A DNA stretch of 64,000 nucleotides, taken from Actinacidiphila yanglinensis (GTDB lineage Bacteria > Actinomycetota > Actinomycetes > Streptomycetales > Streptomycetaceae). The notes beneath the pieces were generated by a model. That model made no database searches, was not told the origin of the DNA, and saw only the letters and a list, made by a program, of their open reading frames with translations. Each line of letters starts with the position of its first letter. The stretch's first letter is position 1. Below, piece by piece: positions 24,660-33,154 of this stretch. Location: the NCBI RefSeq assembly GCF_900107965.1, contig NZ_FNVU01000031.1, positions 1 through 64,000 of the forward strand, written 5' to 3'. The position numbers and the translations under genes were made by a program.

Positions 24660-25916
24660 TCAAGCGGCCGTTGTAGCGGGTGCTTGGTAGAAGGTGCCGT
24701 CGCGGAGCATGGCGAAGAGCACGTCGATGCGGCGTCGGGCGAGGGCGACCAAGGCTGCGAGGTGGTGTTTCCCCTCGCGTCGCTTCTTGTCGTAATAGGC
24801 GCGTGACTCCGGCTGGGACAGGGAGGCGAACGCGGCGAGGTAGAAGGCGCGTTTGAGTTGCTTGTTGCCGCGTCTGGAGGGGTGCTCGCCGCGGATGGAG
24901 GACCCGGAGCTTCTGGTCACCGGTGCCAGGCCTGCGTAGGCGGCCAGGTGTCCGGCGGTGGGGAAGGCGGTGCCGTCGCCGACGTCGATGAGGATGCGGG
25001 TTGCGGTCCTGACCCCGATGCCGGGCATGGAGGTCAGGACCTGGGAAAGAGGGTGGGCCTCCAGGAGCTGCTCGATCCTTGTGGCCAGGAGCTTGCGCTG
25101 TTCCAGGACTGAGCTCAGCGAGGCGGCCAGGCTGGGGAGGATGAGTGCGGCGGCTTCGGTGCCGGGCACGACCACGGTCTGCTCGTCCAGCGCGGTGAAG
25201 ATGTCTTCGACCAGGCGCTCGGCCATGCGGGGTGCCTTGGGCCGTAGCAGTGTGACCAGTCGGCGGCGGCCGGCCTTGCGCAGCTGGGTGGGAGAGCCGA
25301 AGCGTTCGAGCAGGCCCAGGACGGCGGGATGGTCCAGGCGCGGGCCCAGGACTCTCTCCAGCGAGGGGTGAATCTGTGTGAGCAGGCCGCGGAGCCGGTT
25401 CTTGATCCGGGTCGATTCGCCGGCGAGGTCGTCGTCGAAGCCTGCGATCATCTCCAGTTCGGCGATGGTCTCGTCGGCCTGCTCCAGGTCTCGCAGGGTG
25501 TGCGGCATGGTGCGGGCCGCGTCCGCGATGACGTGTGCGTCGCGGGCATCGGTCTTGGCCTCGCCCGGATAGAGATCGGCGATCCGGCGCATCGTCAGGC
25601 CGGGCAGATAGGCGACCCGGCAACCGACGTGGCGGGCGACGGCCAGCGGCAGCGCACCGACGGTGGCGGGTTGATCGACCACCACAAGCACGGTCCCATG
25701 CCTGGCTTGGAGCTTCGTGAAGAGCTCACGGAGCTTGGGCTCGTTGTTGGGCAGTGCCTTGTCGAAGACCTTTTTGCCACTGGGGGTGAGTGCGGCCGCG
25801 TGGTGCTCGCCTTTGCCGACGTCCAATCCGAGATAGAGATCTATGGCGTCGGTGCTGGTCAACTGGGCCTCCCCTGGTCTCGTCCTCCCGACCCTGCGGC
25901 ATCGGCGTGCCGGCAT
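24660..25916 (-). CDS. IS110-family DEDD recombinase
   Basis: 418 residues from the ATG at 25916; a TTG at about 25862 (LTSTDAIDLYLGLDVG) is equally likely. The N-terminal RuvC-like DEDD domain shows LGLDVGKGEH, VVVDQPATVG and KTDARDAHVIADAA. The C-terminal Tnp20 domain shows SMPGIGVRTATRILIDVGD, then LAAYAGLAPVTRSSGSSIRG with the serine expected to be catalytic, and RRGNKQLKRAFYLAA. This enzyme class cuts and joins DNA guided by a bridge RNA from the element's own end. Full length with all motifs. Confidence 0.93.
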   Translation of the reverse strand: MPARRCRRVGRTRPGEAQLTSTDAIDLYLGLDVGKGEHHAAALTPSGKKVFDKALPNNEPKLRELFTKLQARHGTVLVVVDQPATVGALPLAVARHVGCRVAYLPGLTMRRIADLYPGEAKTDARDAHVIADAARTMPHTLRDLEQADETIAELEMIAGFDDDLAGESTRIKNRLRGLLTQIHPSLERVLGPRLDHPAVLGLLERFGSPTQLRKAGRRRLVTLLRPKAPRMAERLVEDIFTALDEQTVVVPGTEAAALILPSLAASLSSVLEQRKLLATRIEQLLEAHPLSQVLTSMPGIGVRTATRILIDVGDGTAFPTAGHLAAYAGLAPVTRSSGSSIRGEHPSRRGNKQLKRAFYLAAFASLSQPESRAYYDKKRREGKHHLAALVALARRRIDVLFAMLRDGTFYQAPATTAA

Positions 25917-26096
25917 CCACGTTACGGAGAGTCTGCTTCACCCGGGAACGGGGTCGGCGCTCAAGCCCCTCATCAGCGGTCTGCCAACGCCTCCGAACCC
26001 GGTGACACCGCTTTTTCGATCATGATCGACAAGGGGCACAAGTCATGCCGGGCCAGGAGGCCGGGAACCCCATTGCAGGGCCGTGAAAACGGTAAC
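25917..26096 (-). ncRNA. Candidate bridge RNA region of the IS110 element
   Basis: This 180-bp non-coding segment upstream of the recombinase is where IS110 elements encode the guide (bridge or seek) RNA carrying target-binding and donor-binding loops. It contains CGATCATGATCG-type symmetry near 26017-26028. The exact RNA ends and loops cannot be fixed without covariance models. Confidence 0.4.
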
Positions 26097-26439
26097 GGGG
26101 CGAACTCACAGGTCCAAGCCCGTGGACCGGGGCAGGCCGGGTTCCAAGATGCACGTCCTGTCGGACGCGAACGGCCTGCCCCTCATCGTTGGCATCTCCG
26201 CGGCCAACGTCCACGACAGCCAAGCCCTGAAGCCCATGGTTGAGGGCCACCCAACGAGACACGACCCCCACCGCGGCCACTACTTCAAGCCCCAGCGCCT
26301 GCATGCCGACAAGGCGCACGCCGTCCCTCACCTGAGGAGATGGCTATGGGGCAAGCGCATCGGCGCCCGCATCACCCGCCAGAACGTCGGCGCCGCCTGC
26401 GAGCGCCTCTTCCCGCCCGGCCAGGACTCTGACGCGGGC

Positions 26440-26716
26440 AGTGGGCTGCGCACCATCGGCGACGGCGCTGCCGAAGAGGCCATGGAGCGGGCCGCGCAGA
26501 TGACCGTTCAGCAAGAACAGGTACAGGTGCGCACCGAGATCCTGTTGTTCGCACTCGCCCTCGACCCAGGCTTCGCCTCCGCCCGAGTCCTGGCCCACCT
26601 CGACGTGCCCGCAGCCCGGATCAAGAAGGAACTCGACTGCCGCCTGGGCGACGTCCCGCGCCGCAAACGGCTGCGCGGCCCGGCCCGCCGGCAATGCGGG
26701 CGTTCGTTGGAGCTAC
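26440..26716 (+). pseudogene. Clp N-terminal-domain-like fragment
   Basis: The frame from the IS5 tail reads through to EEAMERAAQMTVQQEQVQVR, then TEILLFALALDPGFASARVLAHLDVPAARIKKEL. It resembles the repeat of Clp-N domains (RARELGH-x-x-VGTEHLLLAL, then AARVL-x-x-LGVD). The second repeat is absent and no separate start with a ribosome site was seen. It is probably the remains of a Clp-N protein trimmed by the IS insertion. Confidence 0.4.
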
Positions 26717-27022
26717 GTGATGATCACGAGCGGGTTAGCGGAGGCGCTGCGCCGCGACGCCGCGGTGCTACTGGAGGACTACCGGTCGGGCGCCTGGGTG
26801 CCGGACCCGGCCGAACGGGAACTCGCCGAGGGCCTCGGGCGCAGCCGCTGGGACGCGCACGTGCTGCGCGCTGTCCTGCGGGAGGTGTCGCCCGGGGTGC
26901 GCAGCGGGCGGCTGGTCGACGTGCTCGCGCCGGCCGCCGGCATCGTGGACCAGGCCGCGGGCGCCGAGGACGTCGTGCTGCAGCTGCGCGTCCTGGTCGA
27001 CGCCCTCACCACCTGGCCGTGA
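26717..27022 (+). CDS. 101-residue unknown protein with an early TTA codon
   Basis: GTG start at 26717. The product is helical and acidic (MMITSGLAEALRRDAAVLLE, WDAHVLRAVLREVSP, then AAGAEDVVLQLRVLVDALT). No family recognised. Codon 7 is TTA (26735-26737), in the position where bldA-dependent control is most common in Streptomyces. Third-base G+C is otherwise very high, supporting a real gene. It converges with the 27050-27568 gene. Confidence 0.6.
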   Translation: MMITSGLAEALRRDAAVLLEDYRSGAWVPDPAERELAEGLGRSRWDAHVLRAVLREVSPGVRSGRLVDVLAPAAGIVDQAAGAEDVVLQLRVLVDALTTWP

Positions 27023-27049
27023 GCACGGCGCCGTACCTGGACCCTTCGG

Positions 27050-27568
27050 TCACAGGGTCCCGGCGATGGTCTCGCAGATGGCCAGGGGAACGGCCGCCTG
27101 GTGCAGGTCGCCCTCGGCAGCGTTCTGGCAGGCGATGCCGAGCACGGACGCGAGGTCCAGCAGCGGTTCGTCCTCGCCGGCATCGCCGCGTTCTTCGAGG
27201 CGGGCCTGCAGCACGCGGTCGGCCTGCTGAAGGACATCGGCCCAGACTCCGTCGAACGCGTTCGGGTCCACGCCGGTCAGCGGGGTCAGCCACAAGTCGG
27301 CGTGCGACTGAAGCAGCTGCTCGGTGGGCCGGAAATCCAGGAAGGCGCCGCACGTCTGCCGGGTGCCGTCGGCGTCGGCCGCGGTGCCCGGCCACGCGGG
27401 CAGCGCGTCGACATGAGCAGGGCACAGGAAGCCGATCCAGGCCGGCGCTGCCCCGGCTTCGACGGGCGGTCCCTGGCGCAGCGTGGTCGCCGTCTTGGAG
27501 CAGCTGAGCAGCGCGCGCAGGGAGGTGAACTGCCGTCCGGCAGCGAGCTGCGCGAAGAGGGAGGGCAT
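27050..27568 (-). CDS. Unknown 172-residue protein
   Basis: ATG at 27568 (MPSLFAQLAAGRQFTSLRA), with GGAGACC upstream. It has a Cys/His-bearing middle (GFLCPAHVDALPAWPG, then TCGAFLDFRP) and helical C-terminal half ending LAICETIAGTL. The two Cys-x-x-His / Cys elements could bind metal, but this is only suggestive. It lies 18 bp downstream of the RelE-like gene in the same direction, so it may share that transcript. Confidence 0.55.
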   Translation of the reverse strand: MPSLFAQLAAGRQFTSLRALLSCSKTATTLRQGPPVEAGAAPAWIGFLCPAHVDALPAWPGTAADADGTRQTCGAFLDFRPTEQLLQSHADLWLTPLTGVDPNAFDGVWADVLQQADRVLQARLEERGDAGEDEPLLDLASVLGIACQNAAEGDLHQAAVPLAICETIAGTL

Positions 27569-27586
27569 CCTGGTCTCCTTCGTGGG

Positions 27587-27850
27587 CTACGCCTCGATGT
27601 ACGACACGACCACCACGGTGCCCAGCGCGGTGACGAAGTAGATGACCCGCACGTCGTCGACGTCGTCGCGGTAGTCGCGCAGGCCGGGACGAGAGCCGGG
27701 GATCGGGGCGCCGGCGTCGGGATCGACGGACAGTACCGCCAGGGCGCGGTCCAGGGCGAGCAGCTGGGCTTCGTCGGCCAGCGCCTCGATCTGCTTCTGC
27801 GCCGATTCCGAGAACGTGATCCGGGCCCGGGGGCGGGAGTGGCGCGGCAT
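27587..27850 (-). CDS. RelE/ParE-like toxin
   Basis: 87 residues from ATG 27850 (MPRHSRPRARITFSESAQKQ). The pattern helix-QIEALADEAQLLALDRALAVL, then basic loop PGLRDYRDDVDDVRVIYFV and end VVVVSYIEA is that of the RelE/ParE fold, with the central Y-R-D-x-V-R-V-I-Y strand. Members cut mRNA at the ribosome or poison gyrase. Its ATG overlaps the upstream stop by one base (TGATG). In toxin-antitoxin pairs the antitoxin usually comes first, as here. Confidence 0.7.
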   Translation of the reverse strand: MPRHSRPRARITFSESAQKQIEALADEAQLLALDRALAVLSVDPDAGAPIPGSRPGLRDYRDDVDDVRVIYFVTALGTVVVVSYIEA

Positions 27851-28098
27851 CAGGCGACGTGGCCGCGCGCGGCGTGCAGCTGCGCGAGCTTGCGCTCCCG
27901 CAGCTCTTCCCACGGCGTGCAGTCCGCGGGGTCGGGCAGGCCGTTGAGTGCGATGTCCTCAAGGACGCCGGCCAGCAGGTCCGCGTTCTCCCGGGTACGG
28001 GCCGCGTACGCGCGCAGCGCCTGCGCGCCGTCGGGCGTCAGCGCCTCACGGCCGGCGGCGCCGGGCTGGACGTCGTCGGGGACGGGCTGATCGCTCAT
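27850..28098 (-). CDS. Putative antitoxin paired with the RelE-like gene
   Basis: 82 residues from ATG 28098 (MSDQPVPDDVQPG), with a second ATG one codon earlier. It is helical in the middle (GAQALRAYAARTRENADLLAGVLEDI) and ends ERKLAQLHAARGHVA. It is of suitable size and order for an antitoxin, though no standard DNA-binding motif is evident. The call rests on the one-base overlap with the toxin. Confidence 0.5.
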   Translation of the reverse strand: MSDQPVPDDVQPGAAGREALTPDGAQALRAYAARTRENADLLAGVLEDIALNGLPDPADCTPWEELRERKLAQLHAARGHVA

Positions 28099-28187
28099 CA
28101 CGGCCTCCAGGGCGCTTGTGGGCTGATCCCACGGTAGCGCCGCCGCGGGGCCGCCCGGGCGGCCTTGCAGGGACAGGGCGCAGCACG

Positions 28188-28223
28188 AAGCCCCGGCCCG
28201 CCGGTGGGGCGGCGCCGGGGCTT
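28188..28223. terminator. Hairpin with T-rich tail
   Basis: AAGCCCCGGC (28188-28197) pairs with GCCGGGGCTT (28214-28223), followed by TATTTG. It works on the plus strand. No plus-strand gene ends nearby, so it may be left from a lost gene. Confidence 0.6.
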
Positions 28224-28370
28224 TATTTGTGGGGGTCCGCTGTGTTCAACGAGCCCGGCCCGGAACGGGGTGGCCCGTTCCCGGCTGAGGTGGCCTTGAA
28301 GCCGTCCGAACCAGGCGACACCGGCCCTGCGGCCGGGGCAAACTAAGGCGATCGAAAGGAGGTGGAGGAC

Positions 28371-28940
28371 GTGATCGGTGGCAGTTTCGAGCAGCACCAC
28401 GGGCCCTGGACCGTGGACGACGTCCTCGCCCTGGACGAGGACCGCAGGTATCGGTACGAGCTGCTCGGAGAGTCGTTGGTCATGTCCCCTGCCCCCGGCC
28501 TGCGTCACCAGCGGGCAAGCCGCCGGCTCGCCAACTTCCTGGAGGCCGCGGCCCTGGTAGCCGGCGCCCCGGTGGAGGTCTTCGAGGCCGTCAACGTCAC
28601 ACTGCCGTCCGGCCTGGTCGTCCCCGACATCGTGGTCGCCGACGCGGGCGCGACCGGCCAGGACGGTGCCTCGATCAACGTCAAGGACGTGCTGCTGGTC
28701 GTCGAGTTGGTCTCCCCCGGGAACGCGACCATGGACCGCCGTTTCAGGCCCATGCTGTACGCCGAGGCAGGCATCCCCGCCTACTGGCGGCTGGAAGCCG
28801 ACCCCGACCCCGTGCTGGTCATCTCCGAACTGCGGGGCGGCCGGTACATCAAGCGCACCACCGCGCTGGCCGGCGCCGTCACCCACGTCGATGTGCCGTT
28901 CCCGTTCGAGATCGACCCCGCGGGCCTGGCCCGCCAGTAA
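28371..28940 (+). CDS. Uma2-family putative endonuclease (DUF820)
   Basis: About 189 residues. The GTG at 28371 is preferred to one at 28362 because the AAAGGAGG ribosome site (28355-28362) is then eight bases away. The PD-(D/E)xK-like fold signature is present: RYELLGESLVMSPAP, SGLVVPDIVVADAG, LLVVELVSPGNATMDR and YAEAGIPAYWRLE. Asp in VPDIVV and Glu in VVELVSP are the usual metal ligands. The following Lys is not obvious (MDRRFRPM), so catalysis is uncertain. Streptomyces carry many of these of unknown role. Single gene with its own terminator. Confidence 0.88.
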   Translation: MIGGSFEQHHGPWTVDDVLALDEDRRYRYELLGESLVMSPAPGLRHQRASRRLANFLEAAALVAGAPVEVFEAVNVTLPSGLVVPDIVVADAGATGQDGASINVKDVLLVVELVSPGNATMDRRFRPMLYAEAGIPAYWRLEADPDPVLVISELRGGRYIKRTTALAGAVTHVDVPFPFEIDPAGLARQ

Positions 28941-28953
28941 CAGCACGACACGA

Positions 28954-28984
28954 AGCCCCGGACCGCCGTGATCAGTCCGGGGCT
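28954..28984. terminator. Terminator of the Uma2 gene
   Basis: AGCCCCGGAC (28954-28963) and GTCCGGGGCT (28975-28984) form a perfect 10-bp stem 14 bp after the stop codon. The downstream sequence resembles that after the 28188 hairpin (TCAACGA-C-CC), suggesting a duplicated flank. Confidence 0.75.
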
Positions 28985-29318
28985 CCGTCATGGGGCTGCG
29001 ATGCTCAACGAACCCCGCCCTCATCGGTTACGCGGCGCCACGCCCCGGGCTGAGGTGACCGTACGGGCAGCCGGCCCCGACCCGGCTCGGGGTTCACGGC
29101 CGGTGAGATCCGCACGGGTGTAACGCTGCCCGCCCGCTCCAGGGGTGCCCGGATCGGCTCGCCGGCGGGCCGGCCCGGGGCGAACGCGACACCCGGAACC
29201 CGGACACGGCGCCGCCTCCCGACGACGCAACTGTGCGGGCTGAGCTGCGGTTTCGCCTCACCGGACGGCACTGCGGGGTGTCACGCGGGGTGCCACGCTC
29301 CCCAGGGCGGGGCAACGC

Positions 29319-30077
29319 TCACCCTCCGTCAGCGTGACACCCGTCCCCGGCGCCGGTGAGGAACGCGGCGAGGTCGGCGGCCGCCTCCGGGTCAGCGGCA
29401 GCGAGGCGGCCGGCGAAGCCCAGCCGGTCGACGTCGACGCCGGGCTGCAGGCGGGTGAGCGCGGCCAGCAGCGCGGCATGGGTGAGCACCGGGCGTGTCA
29501 GCAGATCGGCGGCGGCCTGCCGGGCAGCCGGCTCCCGGTAGTGCCCGCGGTGGGTGGCCAGGGCGTGCGCGAACCAGGCGTCGACATCCGGCTGGACGTA
29601 GTGGCCGGCGCGGCGGGTGAGCAGGTCCCGCAAGGCTTCGTCGCCCGCGTGCGGTTCGGCCTGCGCGAGCACGCCGAGCTGACGCAGCGACTGGAGCTCA
29701 TCGGCGCGGGCCTGAATCCGGGCGGCTTCGCGCAGCTCAGTCTGACGCGCGGCGTCGGCCGCAGCGTCAGCCGCCAGGCCCGCCCGCGCGACGTCATCGG
29801 TGTCCGGGTCGTAGACCGCGCCAGGGCCGGCCGCGGCGAGCATCTGGTCGATGCGCTCCCACTCCGCCAACTCCGCGTCGCCGCGAGGGTTGTCGGCCAG
29901 ATCCTCGTGCCGGGAGGTCTGCCGGGCGTCGAACCGCGCTTCCTCCAGGGCGGCCGCGACCGCGCCGGCGGTCATGCCCCGGGCCAGGCGGCGCACCCAG
30001 CCCCGTCCGATGCGGGCGGGGTCGACCGGTTCACGGGCGACTGGCGGGCGGTGGACAGCTTGCCGGCGCGTGGTCAT
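29319..30077 (-). CDS. Unknown 252-residue helical protein
   Basis: ATG at 30077 (MTTRRQAVHRPPVAREP), preceded by GAGGCGCTG. The protein is highly Ala/Asp-rich and helical (MTAGAVAAALEEARFDARQ, then LAADAAADAARQTELREAAR and LLTRPVLTHAALLAALTRL), without membrane segment, HTH or catalytic motif. The N-terminal 35 residues are basic. Coding bias is strong, so the gene is probably real. I do not recognise it. Confidence 0.6.
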   Translation of the reverse strand: MTTRRQAVHRPPVAREPVDPARIGRGWVRRLARGMTAGAVAAALEEARFDARQTSRHEDLADNPRGDAELAEWERIDQMLAAAGPGAVYDPDTDDVARAGLAADAAADAARQTELREAARIQARADELQSLRQLGVLAQAEPHAGDEALRDLLTRRAGHYVQPDVDAWFAHALATHRGHYREPAARQAAADLLTRPVLTHAALLAALTRLQPGVDVDRLGFAGRLAAADPEAAADLAAFLTGAGDGCHADGG

Positions 30078-30169
30078 CAGCGCCTCGCTTTCAGACGGAA
30101 AAACATACCGGCCGTGGTGCGACCGGTAATTCGGTGAGCCAGGTATACCAGCTCTTCCGGACAGGCAGC

Positions 30170-30433
30170 TCAGAAGCTTAAATCTATAAAATCAACGTCC
30201 GCGAAAGCAACGTCGGGTCCGTTCGATCCCGGGCCGGAATTCCGAAAGTATGCGCACCCGAGTGCTTGTGCAACCAGCTCTTGAAGCTCGGCATCGGTCG
30301 CGCCCGCCTCGCGTGCGGCGAGGATACGGCCCGCGCGGTCCGGCGAGACGATCTGAGAGATGAGCCGCGGCCGCGGGTGGGTGATCCGCAGTCCCCCGGC
30401 ATCGGTCGCCTGTTGGCAGACCCGTGCACGCAC
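30170..30433 (-). CDS. Unknown 87-residue protein
   Basis: ATG at 30433 (MRARVCQQATDAGGLRITHP). It has a helix-turn-helix-like stretch (SPDRAGRILAAREAGATDAE, then LQELVAQALG) that could be a small DNA-binding or partner fold, and an acidic end (FADVDFIDLSF). The 3' end is A/T-richer than average. Family unknown; it may be a truncated regulator. Confidence 0.4.
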   Translation of the reverse strand: MRARVCQQATDAGGLRITHPRPRLISQIVSPDRAGRILAAREAGATDAELQELVAQALGCAYFRNSGPGSNGPDVAFADVDFIDLSF

Positions 30434-30484
30434 GCTGTCGCCTCCCTCACTCCGGCCCTACCCGGCGCGGGGCCGATGCTTCGG

Positions 30485-31461
30485 TCAGGGTCCGAAGCCG
30501 GTGACGTCCGCGGGGGTGAGGTCGGGTCGGTCGCGGACGATCCGCACGGGATGCCTCCATCGGCCCGTGGCGTTCAGGGAGACGTCGGCGGAGACCTCCA
30601 CCACCAACTCCCCGCTCCACCACGGTGCCCGCCGCCGTGGCGGCCCGTCTCGGGCCGCTCCTGATCCCGGCAGGCGAGGGGCATCCGTGGGAGGGTCGCC
30701 GCTTCTCCGCCGCCTGGGGCAGCAGTGAGCCGCTCGAGGTGGACCTGGTGGTACCCGGCGTACCGCAGTCGGCCGGTGGTGTCGTAGCGGCCCAGCAGGA
30801 CGGTGCGCGGCCGGGCCGGGCGGCCGGTTACCGCGGCGACGATTCCCTCCGCGGTGTGCCGCACCCGCCACTTCCTCCACCCCCGCGCCCCTCGCGCCCC
30901 GGGCCGGTACTTCGCCCGGGTGTCCTGCAGGACCAGGCCCTCGATACCGAGGGGAACCCAGTCCCTCAGCCACTGCTCCGCTACCGGCGTCTGGGACGTC
31001 GACGGGCACAGGTTGAACGGCGGCTTGAGGGCTTGGGCGGCGAACAGTGCCTCCAGGTCGGTGCGGCGCCGCGCGTACGGCATCGTCAGGTAGTCGGTGT
31101 CGGACCAGCACAGCAGGTCGAAGACGACCGCGGCCGCCGGGGCCTGGCCGGCGAGCCGGGCCACTGCGGCCGGTGTGCGGTTCAGCCGCGGCGTGAGCCG
31201 CTCGAACGCGAGACGGCCGTCGACCCAGATGACGAGCTCCGCGTCCAGGACCGCCGGCGCCGGCAACCGCTCCAGCGGGGCGGCGATCTCCGGGAAGAAC
31301 CGGGTCATGTCCGTGCCGCGCCGGGAGCGCACCAGCACCGTTCCGTCCTCCCGCCGGGCCAGGATCGCTCGGAACCCGTCCCACTTCGGCTCCGCGACCG
31401 TGTGGGCGTCCAGGGCCCACTCGTTGACAGGCGCGGCCAGCATCGGCTCCGGGATCTGCAT
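30485..31461 (-). pseudogene. ATP-dependent DNA ligase with 3' frameshift
   Basis: From ATG 31461 (MQIPEPMLAAPVNEW) the adenylation motifs are intact: motif I PKWDGFRA with Lys as the AMP site, motif III VLDAELVIW, motif IV GIEGLVLQD and motif V WRKWRVR. The end of the OB-fold lies in another frame: GELVVEVSADVSLNATGRWR then PVRIVRDRPDLTPADV, ending at 30485. The frame changes between about 30600 and 30700. If real, the shift removes the last OB-fold strands. A one-base assembly error is also possible. Such small ligases act in repair (NHEJ-like) in actinobacteria. Confidence 0.75.
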
Positions 31462-31638
31462 GCGCCGACGCCTACCACGCGACGCCGACCGGGACCGCGG
31501 ATGTCGGCACAAGACGACGGCGGTTCCCCTGCCCGGGCTACCGCCCGCGACGGATGTCTCCCAGGACCTTCTCCCAGCCCGGCGGGCACATGGCCTTGTC
31601 TCTGGAACGGCACCGTGCCGTGATGGCGTCGCACCGAA

Positions 31639-31669
31639 GCGGCCCGCCAGGCTCAGCGTGGCGGGCCGC
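31639..31669. terminator. Hairpin, 11-bp perfect stem
   Basis: GCGGCCCGCCA (31639-31649) pairs with TGGCGGGCCGC (31659-31669). It lies in a region without a recognisable gene and marks the end of something lost or of a small RNA. Confidence 0.5.
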
Positions 31670-32416
31670 AGGATGCCCCCCGAGGGGCAGACAGACGCCC
31701 GAGTCGGTCCCCCAGGACGTCCTTGGCCGCGTCCAAGACGCCGTCCGCTCCATCAACTCCGGCGGTGGGCGGGGCCGCTGGAGCTGCTGCCACCCGACCG
31801 CCGATGCAGTGCCCAAGGACGGCCTGCGACGCCCACGGAAAGAATGCCATCGAGCGGCAAGCGCCCAGGAATTTAAAGCCAGTATTTCTCGGCGAAGAAA
31901 GAGAGACGTCGGTCAGTCTCGACCGCCACGTCTAGCCTGTCGGGTGCGTTCAGCGAGCCACCCGGGAACCTTGGCTCCGCATTGGATATCCCGGGACAGC
32001 CGACCACTTTCTTGACCTGCGACTGTCCCGGGCTCACCTGCTCAACGAGGAGCCGGTATGTCCATTATGCGCGCCTGGTCTACCCGTACCTCAACGACAC
32101 GCCCATTCAGATTTTCGGCTGCCCAGAGAATGTCGCACCGGAGTTACGGTGGCCTGCCACGTCCCTACCGGGTCGCCCGAATCCCCGGTGCATGTTGCGA
32201 CGGAAACTCCCTTGCCCTGCCCGTGGGCGGGGCGCGGTGGGATTGCCGGGGGGAATTCCCGAGACTCTGCCGGGCCCTTGGTTGCGTCGGGTGGTTGCGC
32301 CCACCGGGGCCAGCATCTCCCGCCTTCAGTGGCGACTGGGGAGGGGCCGATCATTGAGGTGCGGGTCGCGGCGTGCCTGGGGGACGCCACGAGTCCGTGG
32401 CGTCCCCCGGGTGGTT
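31670..32416. other. No recognisable gene
   Basis: About 750 bp with frames of poor codon bias in all directions. An A/T-richer patch near 31.86-31.92 kb may be a promoter area. I see no gene, RNA or repeat here. Confidence 0.5.
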
Positions 32417-32965
32417 CTACCAACGGGAGCTGGGCTTGACGATGTTCGTGGTGTTGTGGCTGTTGATGTTGATCTCGTTGTGGATGTCTCCGACGTGGTA
32501 GTTGATCAGGCCGCACAGGAGGCAGCCCGGGTTGTTCGGTGGGGGTGTGGGTGTGGTGGCTTGGGTGACGGTGATGTCGGTGTCGTCGTTCGATGCGCCG
32601 CAGTTGGCGTCGCCGTTGTAGGCGGCGATGATGTGGTGGGTGCCGGTGGTGGTGAAGCCGGTGGTCAGGAAGGACTGCCCGTCGGTGGAGACGGGCGCGG
32701 TGGCGAGGAGGTTGTCGCCGTCGAAGAACGACACGCCGAGTCCGGTGCTCGGGTCGGAAGTGCACGTCACCGTTGCGTCGAGCACCACCAGTTGCCCGGT
32801 CGTCGCCGGCGAGGGTGACGCCTCCACCGTGGTGGTCGACGTATCGACAGCGGCGGCCGACGGGGCGAGGGCGACCACAGCGGCGGCGGCCGCCGCGGCG
32901 ACCAGGAAGGCGGCTTTGGGGCTGCGTCGTTCAGGTCGTACACGTCGTTCGCGCCAGGAAATCAC
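32417..32965 (-). CDS. Secreted Ig-like (Big_3-type) surface protein
   Basis: 182 residues from a GTG at 32965 with GAGGAGG upstream. A basic N-region (SWRERRVRPERRSPK) and hydrophobic core (AAFLVAAAAAAAVVALAPSAAA) form a Sec signal peptide with an AAA-type cleavage site. One Ig-like repeat follows (TTTVEASPSPATTGQLVVLD, GVSFFDGDNLLATAPVS, TTTGTHHIIAAYNGD), as in bacterial Ig-like domains. The C-terminus is distinctive: a Pro linker, then CLLCGLINYHVGDIHNEINI and an Asn-rich, beta-prone end. That end could attach or assemble at the cell wall, which is inference. Confidence 0.75.
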   Translation of the reverse strand: MISWRERRVRPERRSPKAAFLVAAAAAAAVVALAPSAAAVDTSTTTVEASPSPATTGQLVVLDATVTCTSDPSTGLGVSFFDGDNLLATAPVSTDGQSFLTTGFTTTGTHHIIAAYNGDANCGASNDDTDITVTQATTPTPPPNNPGCLLCGLINYHVGDIHNEININSHNTTNIVKPSSRW

Positions 32966-33154
32966 GGGGGCCTCCTCGATAGGAACGTCTGGTGGGGGGC
33001 AACATCGTTCGAGGCGTGACTTTAAGTCGCTTTTCAGAGCATTTCGGGGAGGTCTGGCTCCGCCCGAACTCTCCTGGGTGATCAGCTCGCTCGAATGGAC
33101 CGGTCCGGCGGCGGCGTGTGGGGCCATCTGCAGGCAGGGGGCTGCGGGTTCGGG

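Larger units (their letters stand above)
24643..26096 (-). mobile_element. IS110-family element inserted in the IS5 transposase
   Basis: About 1,450 bp lies between codons of the IS5 transposase that join sensibly (…HVRAKK / GRTHRSKPVD…). As expected for IS110, no terminal inverted repeats and no obvious target duplication are visible. Ends are placed to within a few bases from the protein join. The transposase is intact, so this copy may be active. Confidence 0.75.
24254..26410 (+). mobile_element. IS5-type element interrupted by IS110
   Basis: The left end is at 24254-24284 (31 bp beginning AAGACCGTG). Transposase begins at ATG 24295 (WSWIVPDGLWEIAEPLIPL, then GCAWRALPPCFGISKSTAPRRF) and runs to HVRAKK at 24642. 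After the IS110 insert it resumes at about 26097: RTHRSKPVDRGRPGSKMHV, SAANVHDSQALKPMVEG, HADKAHAVPHLRRWLWGKRIGARI. The DDE catalytic Asp residues appear as LDSAHVRA and HADKAHA. The C-terminal catalytic Glu region and right end are lost near 26400, where sequence changes to a Clp-N-like fragment. So it is doubly broken. Confidence 0.85.
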
